A DNA stretch of 19,125 nt from Bact-19 sp038319215 (GTDB taxonomy: Bacteria; Bacteroidota; Bacteroidia; Bacteroidales; ML635J-15), in contig JBBQCZ010000070.1 in assembly GCA_038319215.1 (NCBI GenBank), positions 1 through 19,125 on the forward strand, read 5' to 3'. Numbering within the stretch: the first letter of the stretch is position 1; each line of letters begins with the position of its first letter. Shown here in pieces: positions 1-6,649 of this stretch. The notes under the pieces are model-generated. The model did not search any database and was not told the DNA's origin. It worked only from the letters and a program-made list of their open reading frames with translations. Position numbers and translations under genes: made by a program.

Positions 1-478
1 TGTCCTCTAGTTTTTTTTTCTCCGTGTACTTTGTGGTTTATTTTTTGTTTCACCTCGGCGGATGTGTTTTTTCCTCTGTGTCCTTTAGTTTTTTTTTCTC
101 CGTGTACTTTGTGTTTTCACTCCGTGTCCTTTGTGGTTTATTTTTTTCTCAGTGTCCTCTAGTTTTTTTTTCTCCGTGTACTTTGTGGTTTATTTTTTGT
201 TTCACCTCGGCGGATGTGTTTATTCCTCTGTGTCCTTTAGTTTTTTTTTCTCCGTGTACTTTGTGTTTTCACTCCGTGTCCTTTGTGGTTTATTTTTTAC
301 TCAGTGTCCTCTAGTTTTTTTTTCTCCGTGTACTTTGTGGTTTATTTTTTGTTTCACCTCGGCGGATGTGTTTTTTCCTCTGTGTCCTTTATTTTTTTTT
401 TCTTAGTGTTCTCTGTGGCTTATTCTCCGTGTACTTTGTGGTTTCTCTCCGTGTCCTTTGTGGTTTATTTTTTTACAG
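1..478. repeat. Three tandem copies of a 152-bp repeat
   Basis: The phrase TGTCCTCTAG recurs at 1, 153 and 305, an exact 152-bp period. The first two copies are almost identical; the third diverges after about 395. Each unit is built from shorter variants of CTCCGTGTMCTTTGTGGTTTA separated by T-runs, plus one CACCTCGGCGGATGTG. Read on the minus strand the core is ACCACAAAGKACACGGAG, which resembles the CCACAAAG/GACACGGAG interspersed repeats seen in many environmental bacteria. The strand is pyrimidine-rich, so every frame gives Phe/Ser/Val-rich nonsense. I see no gene here. The repeat runs to the left window edge, so more copies may lie outside. Confidence 0.93.
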
Positions 479-480
479 TG

Positions 481-508
481 TTTGTTTGTTTGTTTGTTTG
501 TTTGTTTG
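481..508. repeat. TTTG microsatellite, seven units
   Basis: Seven perfect TTTG units directly follow the 152-bp repeat and are followed by TTTTTG. They lie about 165 bp before the first gene of the sulfate operon. Tetranucleotide tracts can change copy number by slippage. TTTG is also the -33 promoter element of Bacteroidota, so the tract may matter for transcription; see the next entry. Confidence 0.9.
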
Positions 509-533
509 TTTTTGTGCCTTAATGGTAGTTTTT
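501..533 (+). promoter_or_regulatory. Weak candidate promoter for the sulfate operon
   Basis: TAGTTTTT at 526-533 matches the Bacteroidota -7 element TAnnTTTG at all but the last base. It sits 21 bp after a TTTG unit of the microsatellite (501-504), an acceptable spacing to a -33 TTTG. This would give a leader of roughly 130 nt before the ATG at 671. No better match was seen between 510 and 670. The call is speculative because the region is so T-rich. Confidence 0.25.
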
Positions 534-670
534 TCTGTGTGTTTTAACTTCAAACAGAAATTGTAGTACTAGATTGCTTGATTACGTATTTCTACCATTC
601 TAAAAGGGTATTAAAACTAACAAATGCCACAGTCAAATTGCTTTTTTTTGTGCTTTATTAAATTTAGCTA

Positions 671-1006
671 ATGTCAACAAAGAGAAATAAGCCAAAAGAA
701 TCAATTGAGGTTAGAGAAAGACCGATTAAAAGTATTCTAAAAACAATTACTTGGCGTGTCATTGCATCTGTTACAACTTTTTTCCTTGCATTGTTCTTCT
801 TTCAAGATGATCCACATGCTACTGAGAAAGCAACTGGTGTGGCATCAGCAGAAGCTGTTATTAAAATGGTTTTGTATTTCTTACATGAAAGAGCATGGAA
901 TGTAGTTCGTTGGGGAAAGATGCGAGTGTATGTTAGACATTACAATATGATACGTAGAAGAGTGATTCGTAAAATGTTTATTTCTACAACTGCTGTTTCT
1001 GATTAA
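671..1006 (+). CDS. DUF2061 family small membrane protein
   Basis: This 111-residue protein matches the DUF2061 pattern. It has a basic N-terminus, a K-x-I-T-W-R motif at about 24-29 leading into one clear hydrophobic segment (about 29-44), and then a second amphipathic helix containing LYFLHERAWN at about 88-97, followed by W-G-K. The C-terminus is strongly basic. The molecular function of the family is unknown; it is expected in the inner membrane. It is the first gene of the sulfate operon and ends 9 bp before cysH. DUF2061 proteins are often seen beside sulfate-activation genes, which suggests a supporting role in sulfate uptake or assimilation. That role is inferred from position only. 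Confidence 0.85.
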   Translation: MSTKRNKPKESIEVRERPIKSILKTITWRVIASVTTFFLALFFFQDDPHATEKATGVASAEAVIKMVLYFLHERAWNVVRWGKMRVYVRHYNMIRRRVIRKMFISTTAVSD

Positions 1007-1015
1007 ATTTGCAAA

Positions 1016-1711
1016 ATGAAAATAGAATTATTAAAAGATAAAATATCCAAATTGGATTTAGTTGAAAAATTAAAACTAGTTGCTTCTGAATTTCCTGATC
1101 AAATAGTTTTTACAACAAGCTTCGGAATTGAAGACCAAGTAATAACAGACCTTATTTGCACTAATGCCATAAATATTAAGATTGTTAGCCTTGATACTGG
1201 TCGCTTGTTTGAAGAAACTTACAAACTTATGAATTCAACTATTCAGAAGTACGACTGCAAAATCCAGGTATATTTTCCACAGACAGAAGCGGTAGAGAAA
1301 CTCTTGACCGAAAAAGGACCTTTAAGTTTTTACGAGTCAATCGACAACAGAAAAGAATGTTGCAATATTCGTAAGGTAGAGCCACTCCGACGTGCATTAA
1401 ATGGCAATCTTTGCTGGGTAACTGGAATAAGAGCTGAACAATCAGTTGGAAGAACAGATATGGAAATGATTGAAGAAGATCATGGATACGGGCTATTAAA
1501 AATGAATCCATTATTTGATTGGAGCTTAGAGGATGTAATTTCATATCTAAATAAAAATAATGTGCCTTACAGCAGTTTGCATCATAAGGGATATGTAAGT
1601 ATTGGATGCGAACCTTGTACACGTGCTGTGAAACCTGGAGAGGACTTTAGAGCTGGTCGTTGGTGGTGGGAAAATAATTCAGGTAAAGAGTGTGGTTTAC
1701 ATAGTAAATAA
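1016..1711 (+). CDS. cysH: Assimilatory APS reductase, [4Fe-4S] type (CysH family)
   Basis: This 231-residue cytoplasmic enzyme would reduce adenylyl sulfate (APS) to sulfite and AMP using thioredoxin-like donors. The nucleotide-binding TSFGIED is at 34-40 and LDTGR at 59-63. The cysteine pairs Cys115-Cys116 (ECCNIRK) and Cys198-x2-Cys201 are the [4Fe-4S] ligands that mark APS reductases and are missing from PAPS-only enzymes such as E. coli CysH. The C-terminal ECGLH (Cys226) carries the catalytic cysteine. APS specificity fits the absence of an APS kinase domain on CysN and of a cysC gene in this operon. It lies between the DUF2061 gene and the permease with gaps of 9 and 18 bp, so it is very likely co-transcribed with them. 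Confidence 0.95.
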   Translation: MKIELLKDKISKLDLVEKLKLVASEFPDQIVFTTSFGIEDQVITDLICTNAINIKIVSLDTGRLFEETYKLMNSTIQKYDCKIQVYFPQTEAVEKLLTEKGPLSFYESIDNRKECCNIRKVEPLRRALNGNLCWVTGIRAEQSVGRTDMEMIEEDHGYGLLKMNPLFDWSLEDVISYLNKNNVPYSSLHHKGYVSIGCEPCTRAVKPGEDFRAGRWWWENNSGKECGLHSK

Positions 1712-1729
1712 TATAAAAAAAATAAAACC

Positions 1730-2749
1730 ATGAATTCAGTTCTAATACCGTTTGTGATTGCAATGCTTTTGGGCGTTGTAATGGGTGGTAGTGGTACTGG
1801 TCCAGCTTTTTCGGCTGCTTATGGCGCAAATATTTTAAAACTTAAGTGGATTCCGATTTTGTTCGGAATAATGGTTTTTATCGGGGCGATTACTGCTGGT
1901 GGTAAAACTGCAGAAACCATCGGTAAGGGATTGCTAAATCCGGCTTACTTGAACACCATTACTATTTCAATTATTCTATTTTCAATATTTATAGCTATTT
2001 TAATTGCCGATATAGTGGGTATTCCTCAATCTACCAGTCAAGCTACAGTTTTCGCTATTGTTGCCGCGGCTATTTATCTGGGAGAATTTAATTCGTCAAA
2101 AATGCTTTATGAAATAATCCCTACTTGGTTTATTACTCCCATAATTTCATTTGTTCTTTGTTTTTTGGCTGGTAAATATATTTATAAACCGCTGCGGAAA
2201 ACTGGAATCACTATGTCGAAAAAGGTTAACGATAATTATGTTATGAAAGGTGTGATTTTAATTATGTCGTTGTTTGTCGCTTTTTCAATTGGGGCAAATA
2301 ATGTAGCCAACGCCGCTGGACCTATTGCTACAATGATGGCTAATAAATTAGGGACAGATCAGAACAATGCTTTAATTATGCTAATTTCAATTTTGATTAT
2401 TGCTCCTGGATTTGGAATAGGAAGTTCATTATTTGGAAAAAAAATACTAAACAATACTGGCAAAGAAATTGTTTTATTTGGGCGATTTGAGGCAATAATA
2501 ATAGCTTTTGTTTCAGGCAGTCTTTTACTTGCAACTTCTGTTTATAAAGGAATACCAACTTCGCTGGTTCAATTAAATGTTGCGGCGATATTAGGAATCG
2601 GAGTCTCTAAATTAGGATTTAAAAATATTTTTAGAAAAACAGAAGTCAATAAGTTTTTTATAATGTGGATTGTTTCGCCAGTAATTTCGTTTTTATTGAC
2701 AATAATTCTTTTCTTTACTGCAGATAAACTTGGATACCTTACTTTTTAA
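1730..2749 (+). CDS. PiT-family permease, probable sulfate transporter (CysP-like)
   Basis: This 339-residue protein is nearly all hydrophobic, with about ten membrane segments arranged as two inverted halves. The second half carries the PiT signature as GANNVANAAGP (188-198). Each half has the Gly-Ile-Pro-x-Ser motif (GIPQSTSQ at 97-104, GIPTSLVQ at 274-281). In the first half the usual GANDVAN is replaced by GGSGTGP (about 19-25). As I recall, Bacillus subtilis CysP, the PiT-type sulfate permease, has a similarly altered first repeat. Together with its place between cysH and cysD, this favours sulfate over phosphate as substrate. Automated annotation would probably say inorganic phosphate transporter. 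Substrate is inferred, not proven. Confidence 0.85.
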   Translation: MNSVLIPFVIAMLLGVVMGGSGTGPAFSAAYGANILKLKWIPILFGIMVFIGAITAGGKTAETIGKGLLNPAYLNTITISIILFSIFIAILIADIVGIPQSTSQATVFAIVAAAIYLGEFNSSKMLYEIIPTWFITPIISFVLCFLAGKYIYKPLRKTGITMSKKVNDNYVMKGVILIMSLFVAFSIGANNVANAAGPIATMMANKLGTDQNNALIMLISILIIAPGFGIGSSLFGKKILNNTGKEIVLFGRFEAIIIAFVSGSLLLATSVYKGIPTSLVQLNVAAILGIGVSKLGFKNIFRKTEVNKFFIMWIVSPVISFLLTIILFFTADKLGYLTF

Positions 2750-2767
2750 TAAAAGATTAATATATAT

Positions 2768-3679
2768 ATGAGTGAATTTAAAATTGACACAAGACATTTA
2801 CAGCAACTCGAGAGTGAGGCAATTTTTATTATGCGCGAAATCGCTGCACAGTTTGAAAGACCTGCGTTATTATTCTCGGGAGGCAAAGATTCGATAGTTC
2901 TGGTACATCTTGCAAAAAAAGCATTTTGGCCAGGCAGAATTCCATTTCCACTTCTTCATATTGATACAGGACACAATTTTCAGGAAACTCTAGATTATCG
3001 TGACGATTTAGCGAAAAAGTTAAATTGTGAATTGCTTGTCGCTAAAGTTCAAGATTCTATCGATAAGGGACGTTGTGTTGAGGAAAAAGGAGTAAATGCT
3101 AGTCGTAACAAACTTCAAACAGTTACTTTACTTGATGCAATTGAAGAATTAAAACTCGATGCAGCAATTGGTGGCGGTCGTCGTGATGAGGAAAAAGCTA
3201 GAGCAAAAGAACGTTTTTTCTCACATCGTGATGAATTTGGACAATGGGATCCCAAAAATCAAAGACCAGAATTGTGGAATATCTTTAACGGTCGTAGAAA
3301 TATGGGTGAACATTTTCGCGTATTCCCAATAAGCAACTGGACAGAACTTGATGTTTGGCAATATATCATGCAGGAAAAAATCGAAATGCCTAGTTTGTAT
3401 TATACTCATCGTCGTAAAGTTTTTAACCGTGATGGGAATTGGTTGGCTTGGGCTCCGTTTATGATGTTAAAAGAAACCGAAGAGGTTGTCGAATTAGACG
3501 TGCGTTGTCGTACTATTGGAGACATTACTTGTACTGGCGTTACTTTGTCAACTGCAGATAATCTTATCGACATAGTTACCGAAATCGCAGCATCCAGAAT
3601 TACTGAACGTGGTGGCCGTGCCGATGATAAACGTAGCGAAGCCGCAATGGAAGATAGAAAGAAAGAAGGTTATTTTTAA
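2768..3679 (+). CDS. cysD: Sulfate adenylyltransferase small subunit CysD
   Basis: This 303-residue subunit is the catalytic PP-loop half of ATP sulfurylase, which makes APS and pyrophosphate from ATP and sulfate together with the GTPase CysN. The PP-loop SGGKDS is at 37-42, IDTGH at 65-69, and the family block GGGRRDEEKARAKER at 135-149. The C-terminus has the usual GGRADDKRSEAAMEDRKKEGYF pattern (GGRADDKRSE then the MEDRKKEGYF tail). Length is normal for the family. It starts 18 bp after the permease. Unusually, 235 bp of repeats separate it from its partner cysN, whereas the two are normally almost touching. Confidence 0.97.
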   Translation: MSEFKIDTRHLQQLESEAIFIMREIAAQFERPALLFSGGKDSIVLVHLAKKAFWPGRIPFPLLHIDTGHNFQETLDYRDDLAKKLNCELLVAKVQDSIDKGRCVEEKGVNASRNKLQTVTLLDAIEELKLDAAIGGGRRDEEKARAKERFFSHRDEFGQWDPKNQRPELWNIFNGRRNMGEHFRVFPISNWTELDVWQYIMQEKIEMPSLYYTHRRKVFNRDGNWLAWAPFMMLKETEEVVELDVRCRTIGDITCTGVTLSTADNLIDIVTEIAASRITERGGRADDKRSEAAMEDRKKEGYF

Positions 3680-3681
3680 GA

Positions 3682-3788
3682 AGTACTTTTAGGAAGTACT
3701 TAAAGTACTTAAAGTGCCTAGAGTGCCTAAAGTACTTTTAGGAAGTACTTAAAGTACTTAAAGTGCCTAGAGTGCCTAAAGTACTTAA
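3682..3788. repeat. Left arm of a 9-bp-unit repeat array
   Basis: Two perfect 49-bp tandem copies (3682-3730 and 3731-3779) are followed by a partial third. Each is made mostly of 9-bp units, AGTACTTAA, AGTGCCTAG or AGTGCCTAA, with one AGTACTTTTAGG variation. AGTACT is itself a palindrome, so many small hairpins are possible. The array begins directly after the cysD stop codon. Confidence 0.92.
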
Positions 3789-3860
3789 GAGGATTTGAAT
3801 TAAAACACGATTAAGAAAATAAAAATAAAAACAAACAAAAACAAAAAGCCATAAGCCACA

Positions 3861-3903
3861 AGTACTCTAGGCACTCTAGGCACTTTAGGCACTCAAGGCA
3901 CTA
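3861..3903. repeat. Right, inverted arm of the 9-bp-unit array
   Basis: Five units of the same 9-bp element in the opposite orientation (AGTACTCTAGGCACTCTAGG and onward) end 11 bp before the cysN ATG. The reverse complement reads AGTGCCTTG, AGTGCCTAA, AGTGCCTAG, AGTGCCTAG, AGTACTT. It can pair with the left arm across a roughly 70-nt A-rich spacer (3789-3860) that holds nothing else I recognise. Confidence 0.88.
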
Positions 3904-3914
3904 ATATATAAATT

Positions 3915-5180
3915 ATGGAAAATACAAAACCCGAAATAGGATTATTGAGATTTACAACAGCTGGTAGTGTTGATGATGGTAAAAGCACTTTAATTGGTAG
4001 ATTATTGTATGATAGTAAATCAATTTTTGAAGATCAGATGGATAGCATTACTGAAACTTCAAAGCGCAGAGGAAACGAAGAGGTTGATTTGTCGCTTCTA
4101 ACTGATGGTTTAAGAGCCGAGCGTGAGCAAGGAATTACAATAGATGTTGCTTATCGATATTTCGCAACTCCAAATCGTAAATTTATTATTGCCGATACTC
4201 CTGGTCATATTCAGTACACTAGAAATATGGTTACTGGTGCCTCAACTGCCGATGTTGCGGTAATTCTCGTCGATGCCAGAAATGGAGTTATTGAACAGAC
4301 AATTCGTCATACTTTTATAGCTTCTCTCCTTAATTTGAAACACATTATTTTCTGTGTGAATAAAATGGATTTGGTGGATTTTAAAGAGGAGAGATTCAAT
4401 GAAATTAGAACCCAAATTGAAAAATTGTCTGGACAAGTGGGAGCAAAGAGAACTCATATTATTCCAATTAGTGCAAAATTTGGCGACAATGTAGTTGATA
4501 AATCGGATAATTTGTCGTGGTTTGATGGAGCTACGCTATTACATTTACTCGAAACTATTAGAATTGCGGATGATTATTCTGACAAATGTGTTCGTTTCCC
4601 AGTTCAGTTTGTAATTCGTCCTAATGATGATAAATTCCATGATTATCGTGGCTATGCTGGTCGTATTTCAGGCGGACGATTATTCCCAGGCGATTTAGTA
4701 ACTGTTTTACCGTCTATGTTGGTATCTAGAATAAAAAGCATTGATGTTTTTGAAAACAGCCTCGAAGCTGCTAAATCTGGCGATTCTGTTACTATAGTTC
4801 TTGAAGATGACATAGATGTGTCTAGAGGAAATATGATTGCTCCATCAGATAACTTACCTGTGGTTACGAAGGATGTAAATGTAATGATGTGTTGGTTTAA
4901 CGAAAAACCGATGCAAGTTCGTGGTAAATACATTTTGCGCCATTCAACTTCAGAAGTTAAGTGTATGATTATGGCAGTAAATAATAAAGTAAATATCAAT
5001 TCTCTCGAAGCAGATTACGAAGATAAGCTTATTAAAATGAATGATATTGCTAATATTGCTATTAAAACTACCGCTCCAATTTTCGTTGACGATTATAAAA
5101 AGAATCCTGTTTCTGGTAGTCTTATTCTTGTTGATGAGGCTACAAATGAAACTGTTGCTGCTGGGATGATTGTGATGTAA
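3915..5180 (+). CDS. cysN: Sulfate adenylyltransferase GTPase subunit CysN
   Basis: This 421-residue GTPase belongs to the EF-Tu-like translation-factor group and activates CysD in ATP sulfurylase. G motifs are complete: GSVDDGKS (17-24), the G2 region EQGITIDV (71-78), DTPGH (94-98), NKMD (149-152) and SAK (186-188). The C-terminal half holds the two beta-barrel domains. There is no APS kinase (CysC) fusion, consistent with the APS-type reductase in the same operon. The last 78 bp exist in a second, diverged copy at 6414-6491, so the 3' end may have been exchanged in a recombination event. It is probably transcribed with cysD, but the repeat array between them could lower its expression. Confidence 0.97.
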   Translation: MENTKPEIGLLRFTTAGSVDDGKSTLIGRLLYDSKSIFEDQMDSITETSKRRGNEEVDLSLLTDGLRAEREQGITIDVAYRYFATPNRKFIIADTPGHIQYTRNMVTGASTADVAVILVDARNGVIEQTIRHTFIASLLNLKHIIFCVNKMDLVDFKEERFNEIRTQIEKLSGQVGAKRTHIIPISAKFGDNVVDKSDNLSWFDGATLLHLLETIRIADDYSDKCVRFPVQFVIRPNDDKFHDYRGYAGRISGGRLFPGDLVTVLPSMLVSRIKSIDVFENSLEAAKSGDSVTIVLEDDIDVSRGNMIAPSDNLPVVTKDVNVMMCWFNEKPMQVRGKYILRHSTSEVKCMIMAVNNKVNINSLEADYEDKLIKMNDIANIAIKTTAPIFVDDYKKNPVSGSLILVDEATNETVAAGMIVM

Positions 5181-5188
5181 ACTCTGTT

Positions 5189-5248
5189 TTTTTCTAATCT
5201 ATTTTAACTGACCATGCTAAATGGTTTTGTTAAAAAAATAGAAAAAAT
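5189..5248. terminator. A/T-rich hairpin between convergent genes
   Basis: An inner hairpin ACCAT-GCTAA-ATGGT (5211-5225) is extended by TTTTAAC (5202-5208) pairing with GTTAAAA (5229-5235) and then by further imperfect T/A pairing. It lies between the ends of cysN (plus) and hepT (minus), where a two-way terminator would be expected. There is no clean U-tract after the stem on either strand, so the terminator reading is tentative. Confidence 0.45.
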
Positions 5249-5265
5249 CTTATTGATGCAACGCT

Positions 5266-5370
5266 CGGATTGCAAATCCGAATTCCGTAGGACAAGCTCA
5301 ACGCGATGCGGTGAGCGCAGTCGAACTGAAGTTAAATCCGCGCGAGCCGGGAAGTGAGGGAGGAAGTCCA
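5266..5370. repeat. GC-rich palindromic repeat cluster
   Basis: This patch is much richer in G+C than its surroundings. It contains a perfect hairpin CGGATT-GCA-AATCCG (5266-5280), then a GACAAGCTCAACGCGATGCG stretch followed by GTGAGCGCAGTCGAACTG, which resembles the scattered TTCGAC/GCTCA-type repeats of many environmental bacteria. No gene is visible. A related cluster lies inside the MITE-like element near 6280. I read it as interspersed repeat debris. Confidence 0.6.
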
Positions 5371-5433
5371 AAATAGTGTAATTTGAAGGGTTATAATTGT
5401 ATTGATTTTAAATTCGATCTAGCTGGGCAATCT

Positions 5434-5772
5434 TCAACTCTCAAGTATTCGAATAATTTGTTTATGTAATTCTGGAATTTTATTTTTAACTACATCCCAT
5501 ACAATTGAATAATTTACACCCATATAATCATGAATTAGGCGATCTCTCATGCCTGCCATATTTTTCCAATTTATTGAATCCCATTTTGTTTTAAAATCTG
5601 TAGGAATTCTCTTAGATGCTTCTCCAATTATCTCCAAACTACGCACGACAGCTCTTTTTAATGTCTCATCTCGTAAAAAATCATCTTTTGTTACATCATT
5701 GTTAATGACCGAGAGAATAAATAAACTCTCATCCCTAATGTGTTTTAAATATTCGATAGGCTCTTTAGACAT
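5434..5772 (-). CDS. hepT: HepT-like toxin (DUF86 / HEPN ribonuclease)
   Basis: This 112-residue helical protein has the HEPN active-site motif R-x4-H-x-Y as RDRLIHDY at about 76-83. In characterised MntA/HepT systems the HEPN protein is an RNase toxin and its partner blocks it by adding AMP residues to the Tyr of this motif. That Tyr is present here. The ATG overlaps the end of mntA by 8 bp, so the two are translationally coupled, with the antitoxin made first. The pair is oriented against the neighbouring genes and sits between the two copies of the cysN 3' end, as expected for accessory DNA. Confidence 0.92.
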   Translation of the reverse strand: MSKEPIEYLKHIRDESLFILSVINNDVTKDDFLRDETLKRAVVRSLEIIGEASKRIPTDFKTKWDSINWKNMAGMRDRLIHDYMGVNYSIVWDVVKNKIPELHKQIIRILES

Positions 5773-6061
5773 ATATTACCTCATTTAAAATTCTCGGTCC
5801 AATATAAGGGCTTAAACCGTTTTTTGTTACAATTTCGATTTTTTCTTTTTTAAATAGTCGTTCAAATAAATCATAAACTGCTATAAAGTTATCATAGTTT
5901 TCTTTTTCGGGTTCAAATTCAATCAAAATATCTATATCACTTTCGCTTGATTGTTCTCCTCTAGCATAAGACCCAAACAACCCAATATTCTTAATCCCGA
6001 ATCGAGATAGTTTGAGCTTGTTCGCTTTTATTGTTAGCAATATGGTTTCTTTTGTTGTCAT
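5765..6061 (-). CDS. mntA: MntA-like nucleotidyltransferase antitoxin
   Basis: This 98-residue minimal nucleotidyltransferase has the family motif G-S-x10-D-x-D as GSYARGEQSSESDID at about 30-44, with the metal-binding aspartates intact. In known systems such proteins neutralise HepT by AMPylation. The N-terminus has the usual helix (KETILLTIKANK) before the GLFGSYARG strand-loop. It is the first gene of a two-gene minus-strand unit and overlaps hepT by 8 bp. A TATCTTTG -7 element lies 17 bp upstream of its ATG. Confidence 0.92.
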   Translation of the reverse strand: MTTKETILLTIKANKLKLSRFGIKNIGLFGSYARGEQSSESDIDILIEFEPEKENYDNFIAVYDLFERLFKKEKIEIVTKNGLSPYIGPRILNEVIYV

Positions 6062-6077
6062 GTTAAGACCTTTATTA

Positions 6078-6085
6078 CAAAGATA
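6078..6085 (-). promoter_or_regulatory. Candidate -7 element for mntA-hepT
   Basis: On the minus strand the bases read TATCTTTG, a perfect TAnnTTTG, 17 bp before the mntA ATG. The -33 position at the expected 19-21 bp spacing is not TTTG, so only half of the promoter is supported. Confidence 0.45.
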
Positions 6086-6152
6086 TGGATTTTTTGATAG
6101 TTTTTAGGATTCTATCTCTAAAATTTGACGATAATCAGAAAATAATTTGTTT

Positions 6153-6357
6153 AACCTTAAATCCGCAAACTGTTTGCGTAGCGAAGGGATGAAATACATG
6201 ACAGATGGGGTAAGCGCAGATATGAGCACAGTAAGCGTATCCATCGTTACGGTTAGGAGCGGAGTATTGAGCAGTTCGACAAACTCACTGTATCACATTG
6301 CCACAGGTGGCATGTAGTTCAGACATGTAGTAGTAAACAGTTTGCGGATTTAAGGTT
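6153..6357. mobile_element. MITE-like element with 23-bp perfect inverted ends
   Basis: The left end AACCTTAAATCCGCAAACTG plus TTT (6153-6175) is the exact reverse complement of 6335-6357. The 159 bp between them encode no protein. They contain a perfect small hairpin TGCCAC-AG-GTGGCA near 6300, a direct repeat of AGTAAGCG-like words, and a CAGTTCGAC/CTCAC repeat like the one near 5310. TTAA is found at both outer edges (6151-6154 and 6357-6360), which could be a target duplication but is also part of the repeat. Size, structure and lack of a gene fit a miniature inverted-repeat element. No transposase is in the window. Confidence 0.65.
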
Positions 6358-6413
6358 TAATACTAAATGCAATTAATCTGATTTAAAGGATCAACTAAAT
6401 TGGGTAACAACAC

Positions 6414-6491
6414 AACCCTGTTTCTGGTAGTCTTATCCTTGTTGATGAGGCTACAAATGAGACTGTTGCTGCAGGTATGGTAGTGATGTAA
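6414..6491 (+). pseudogene. Diverged second copy of the cysN 3' end
   Basis: These 78 bp match the last 78 bp of cysN (5103-5180) at about 91%, with seven mismatches by my count. The in-frame translation NPVSGSLILVDEATNETVAA is followed by GMVVM and the stop. Only one residue differs (Ile to Val); the other mismatches are silent. Weaker similarity continues about 25 bp beyond the stop, and none is seen before 6412. This is a cysN fragment with no start. Its silent-site pattern suggests both ends evolved as coding sequence before one was cut off. Confidence 0.9.
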
Positions 6492-6550
6492 TTACTGCTT
6501 TTTATTATATATTTTAGAATTTTGCAAAAAGTTCCTTGATATAAACACAT

Positions 6551-6582
6551 TTTGCTTAATTTACTTTTTTATCATATCTTTG
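6551..6582 (+). promoter_or_regulatory. Bacteroidota-type promoter for the membrane protein gene
   Basis: TTTG (6551-6554), a 20-bp spacer and TATCTTTG (6575-6582) match the TTTG-N19-21-TAnnTTTG consensus exactly. Transcription would start near 6589, about 60 nt before the preferred ATG at 6650. It lies just after the cysN fragment and would drive the membrane protein and the overlapping glycosyltransferase gene. Confidence 0.75.
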
Positions 6583-6649
6583 TGCTTATTCAAATTGTTT
6601 CTGACATTTGAAGTTTTGATATTTAGAGGTGGATTCTAGTTTATGTCTT

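Noticed and set aside
24..566. Several overlapping open frames on the plus strand rich in Phe, Val and Ser
   Set aside because: They are translations of pyrimidine-rich tandem repeats, restart with each repeat unit, and overlap one another in different frames. None has a believable domain.
1239..1622. Minus-strand open frame inside cysH
   Set aside because: It lies wholly within a well-supported gene on the other strand and shows no family features.
3682..3903. CRISPR array between cysD and cysN
   Set aside because: The units are 9 bp and contiguous, with no unique spacers, and the second block is inverted. No cas genes are present.
5258..5300. A tRNA-Cys-like anticodon arm (TCGGA stem, TTGCAAA loop with GCA)
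   Set aside because: The arm is striking beside a cysteine-related operon, but I find no acceptor stem, D arm or T arm at the right distances. The hairpin is better explained as part of the palindromic repeat cluster.
5434..6061. An anti-phage defence island
   Set aside because: Only a two-gene MntA/HepT pair is present. No other defence gene is near, and the AAA/DUF4143 ATPase is 5 kb away with its own promoter.
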